From contig DLVV01000196.1 of assembly GCA_003445035.1 (NCBI GenBank), forward strand, positions 3,022 through 9,224: DNA of 6,203 bases, read 5' to 3'. The translations under genes were made by a program, and so were the position numbers. The stretch is from Planctomycetaceae bacterium. Its GTDB lineage: Bacteria; Planctomycetota; Planctomycetia; Planctomycetales; Planctomycetaceae. Below the pieces are notes generated by a model. The model saw only the letters and a list, made by a program, of their open reading frames with translations, was not told the DNA's origin and did no database searches. How positions within the stretch are numbered: the first letter of the stretch is position 1; every line of letters starts with the position of its first letter. This document shows, piece by piece, positions 5,554 to 6,203 of this stretch.

Positions 5554-6203
5554 ATGCACCACCTTCACCGCCACCTGTCGCTCGTGCTGCTGATCGGCAG
5601 CCTGTCCGCTTCGGCCACCGCCGCCGACAAGCCGCAGGCCACGATTCGGTTCAGTCGTGACATCCTGCCACTGCTGGCCAAGAAGTGCTTTGCTTGCCAT
5701 GGTCCGGCCGACCAGGAGTCCGGACTGGCGCTGCACCTGAGAAACCGGGCCGTCGGCAAAACCGACTCCGATCAGCGGGCCATCGTCCCCGGGCATCCGG
5801 ACCAGAGCCATTTGCTCGCGAGAGTCCGATCCACCGACCCCGCCATCCGGATGCCACACGACGGACCGCCACTGACCCACGACGAGATTCGTCGGCTCGA
5901 GGCCTGGATCGCCCAGGGAGCCCGTTACGAAAAACACTGGTCCTTCGTTCCACCTCGCCGGGCTCGACCGCCGGTGGCCCACTCCGCCCGGCACGTCCGT
6001 TCACCGGTTGACCGCTTCGTGCTCGCCCGACTTCAACCGCGGAACCTGGACCTCTCGCCCGAAGCCGACCCCTACACGCTCGTCCGCCGCCTCTCGCTCG
6101 ACCTCGTCGGGCTTCTTCCCTCGAGTCGGCAGATCGAGCGTTTCGCAACCGACCCGTCAGATGCCAACTACGAACAACTGGTCGACGAACTGCTCGCCTC
6201 GCC
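5554..6203 (+). CDS. Planctomycete cytochrome c / DUF1549 protein (PSCyt1-PSCyt2), 3' truncated
   Basis: The frame is open from ATG 5554 to the window edge (216 complete codons). It begins 2 bp after the esterase stop (TGA-CC-ATG) with no clear ribosome binding site, so re-initiation is likely. Residues 1-24 form a signal peptide with an unusual His-rich start (MHHLHRH) and probable cleavage near ATA-AD. A PSCyt1 domain covers about 34-125: FSRDILPLL, then a c-type haem site CFACH (Cys45, Cys48, His49), then RMPHDGPPL, where Met100 may be the distal ligand (RMPP is more usual), and WIAQGA. HWSFVPP (128-134) links to the start of the PSCyt2/DUF1549 domain (PVDRFVLARL at 151-160, RRLSLDLVGLLPS at 178-190). 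Complete family members are usually several times longer and continue with DUF1553, so most of the gene lies outside. Family members are exported proteins, and their biochemical role is poorly known. Confidence 0.92.
   Translation, partial: MHHLHRHLSLVLLIGSLSASATAADKPQATIRFSRDILPLLAKKCFACHGPADQESGLALHLRNRAVGKTDSDQRAIVPGHPDQSHLLARVRSTDPAIRMPHDGPPLTHDEIRRLEAWIAQGARYEKHWSFVPPRRARPPVAHSARHVRSPVDRFVLARLQPRNLDLSPEADPYTLVRRLSLDLVGLLPSSRQIERFATDPSDANYEQLVDELLAS

Noticed and set aside
1..6203. Mobile element, CRISPR or RNA gene
   Set aside because: I found no transposase or integrase motifs, no terminal repeats, no regularly spaced direct repeats outside the propeller coding repeats, and nothing with tRNA-like or rRNA-like sequence by eye.

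Overview
The window is GC-rich, gene-dense bacterial DNA that looks planctomycetal. The evidence is a PSCyt1/DUF1549-type cytochrome protein, two Tat-signalled enzymes of the Gfo/Idh/MocA and amidohydrolase-2 families, and a secreted FG-GAP/VCBS propeller protein. This family mix is a hallmark of Planctomycetes/Pirellulales-like genomes. The assignment rests on family recognition and not on a search.

Layout: (1) positions 1-879 (+) hold the 3' part of an EstD-like alpha/beta hydrolase whose start lies left of the window. (2) A three-gene operon on the minus strand reads right to left: Tat-exported Gfo/Idh/MocA oxidoreductase (4447-3158), Tat-exported amidohydrolase-2 (3161-2199), and a seven-motif FG-GAP/VCBS propeller (2199-889). 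Its genes are fused by stop/start overlaps (ATGA, then TGATG), so they are almost certainly co-transcribed and translationally coupled. (3) A divergent intergenic region of about 170 bp (4448-4615) holds a candidate promoter for the minus operon, a small leader hairpin beside the ribosome binding site, and a 7-bp inverted repeat. (4) A plus-strand pair follows: a secreted acetyl-xylan-esterase-like alpha/beta hydrolase (4616-5551) and, 2 bp later, a planctomycete cytochrome c/DUF1549 protein (5554 to beyond the right edge).

How the genes may work together (inference): nearly every product has an export signal, so this looks like an extracytoplasmic carbohydrate-processing locus. The esterase could deacylate a polysaccharide or oligosaccharide. 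The Gfo/Idh enzyme could oxidise a sugar to a lactone, and the COG3618-like amidohydrolase could open a lactone. The propeller could serve as a calcium-dependent binding or scaffold protein. No substrate can be read from the sequence.

I see no RNA genes, CRISPR array, transposon or phage signal. No stretch over 300 bases lacks a gene. The most interesting points are the coupled exported oxidoreductase/lactonase-like/propeller operon, the exact 49-residue repeat in the propeller, and the regulatory architecture of the divergent region.
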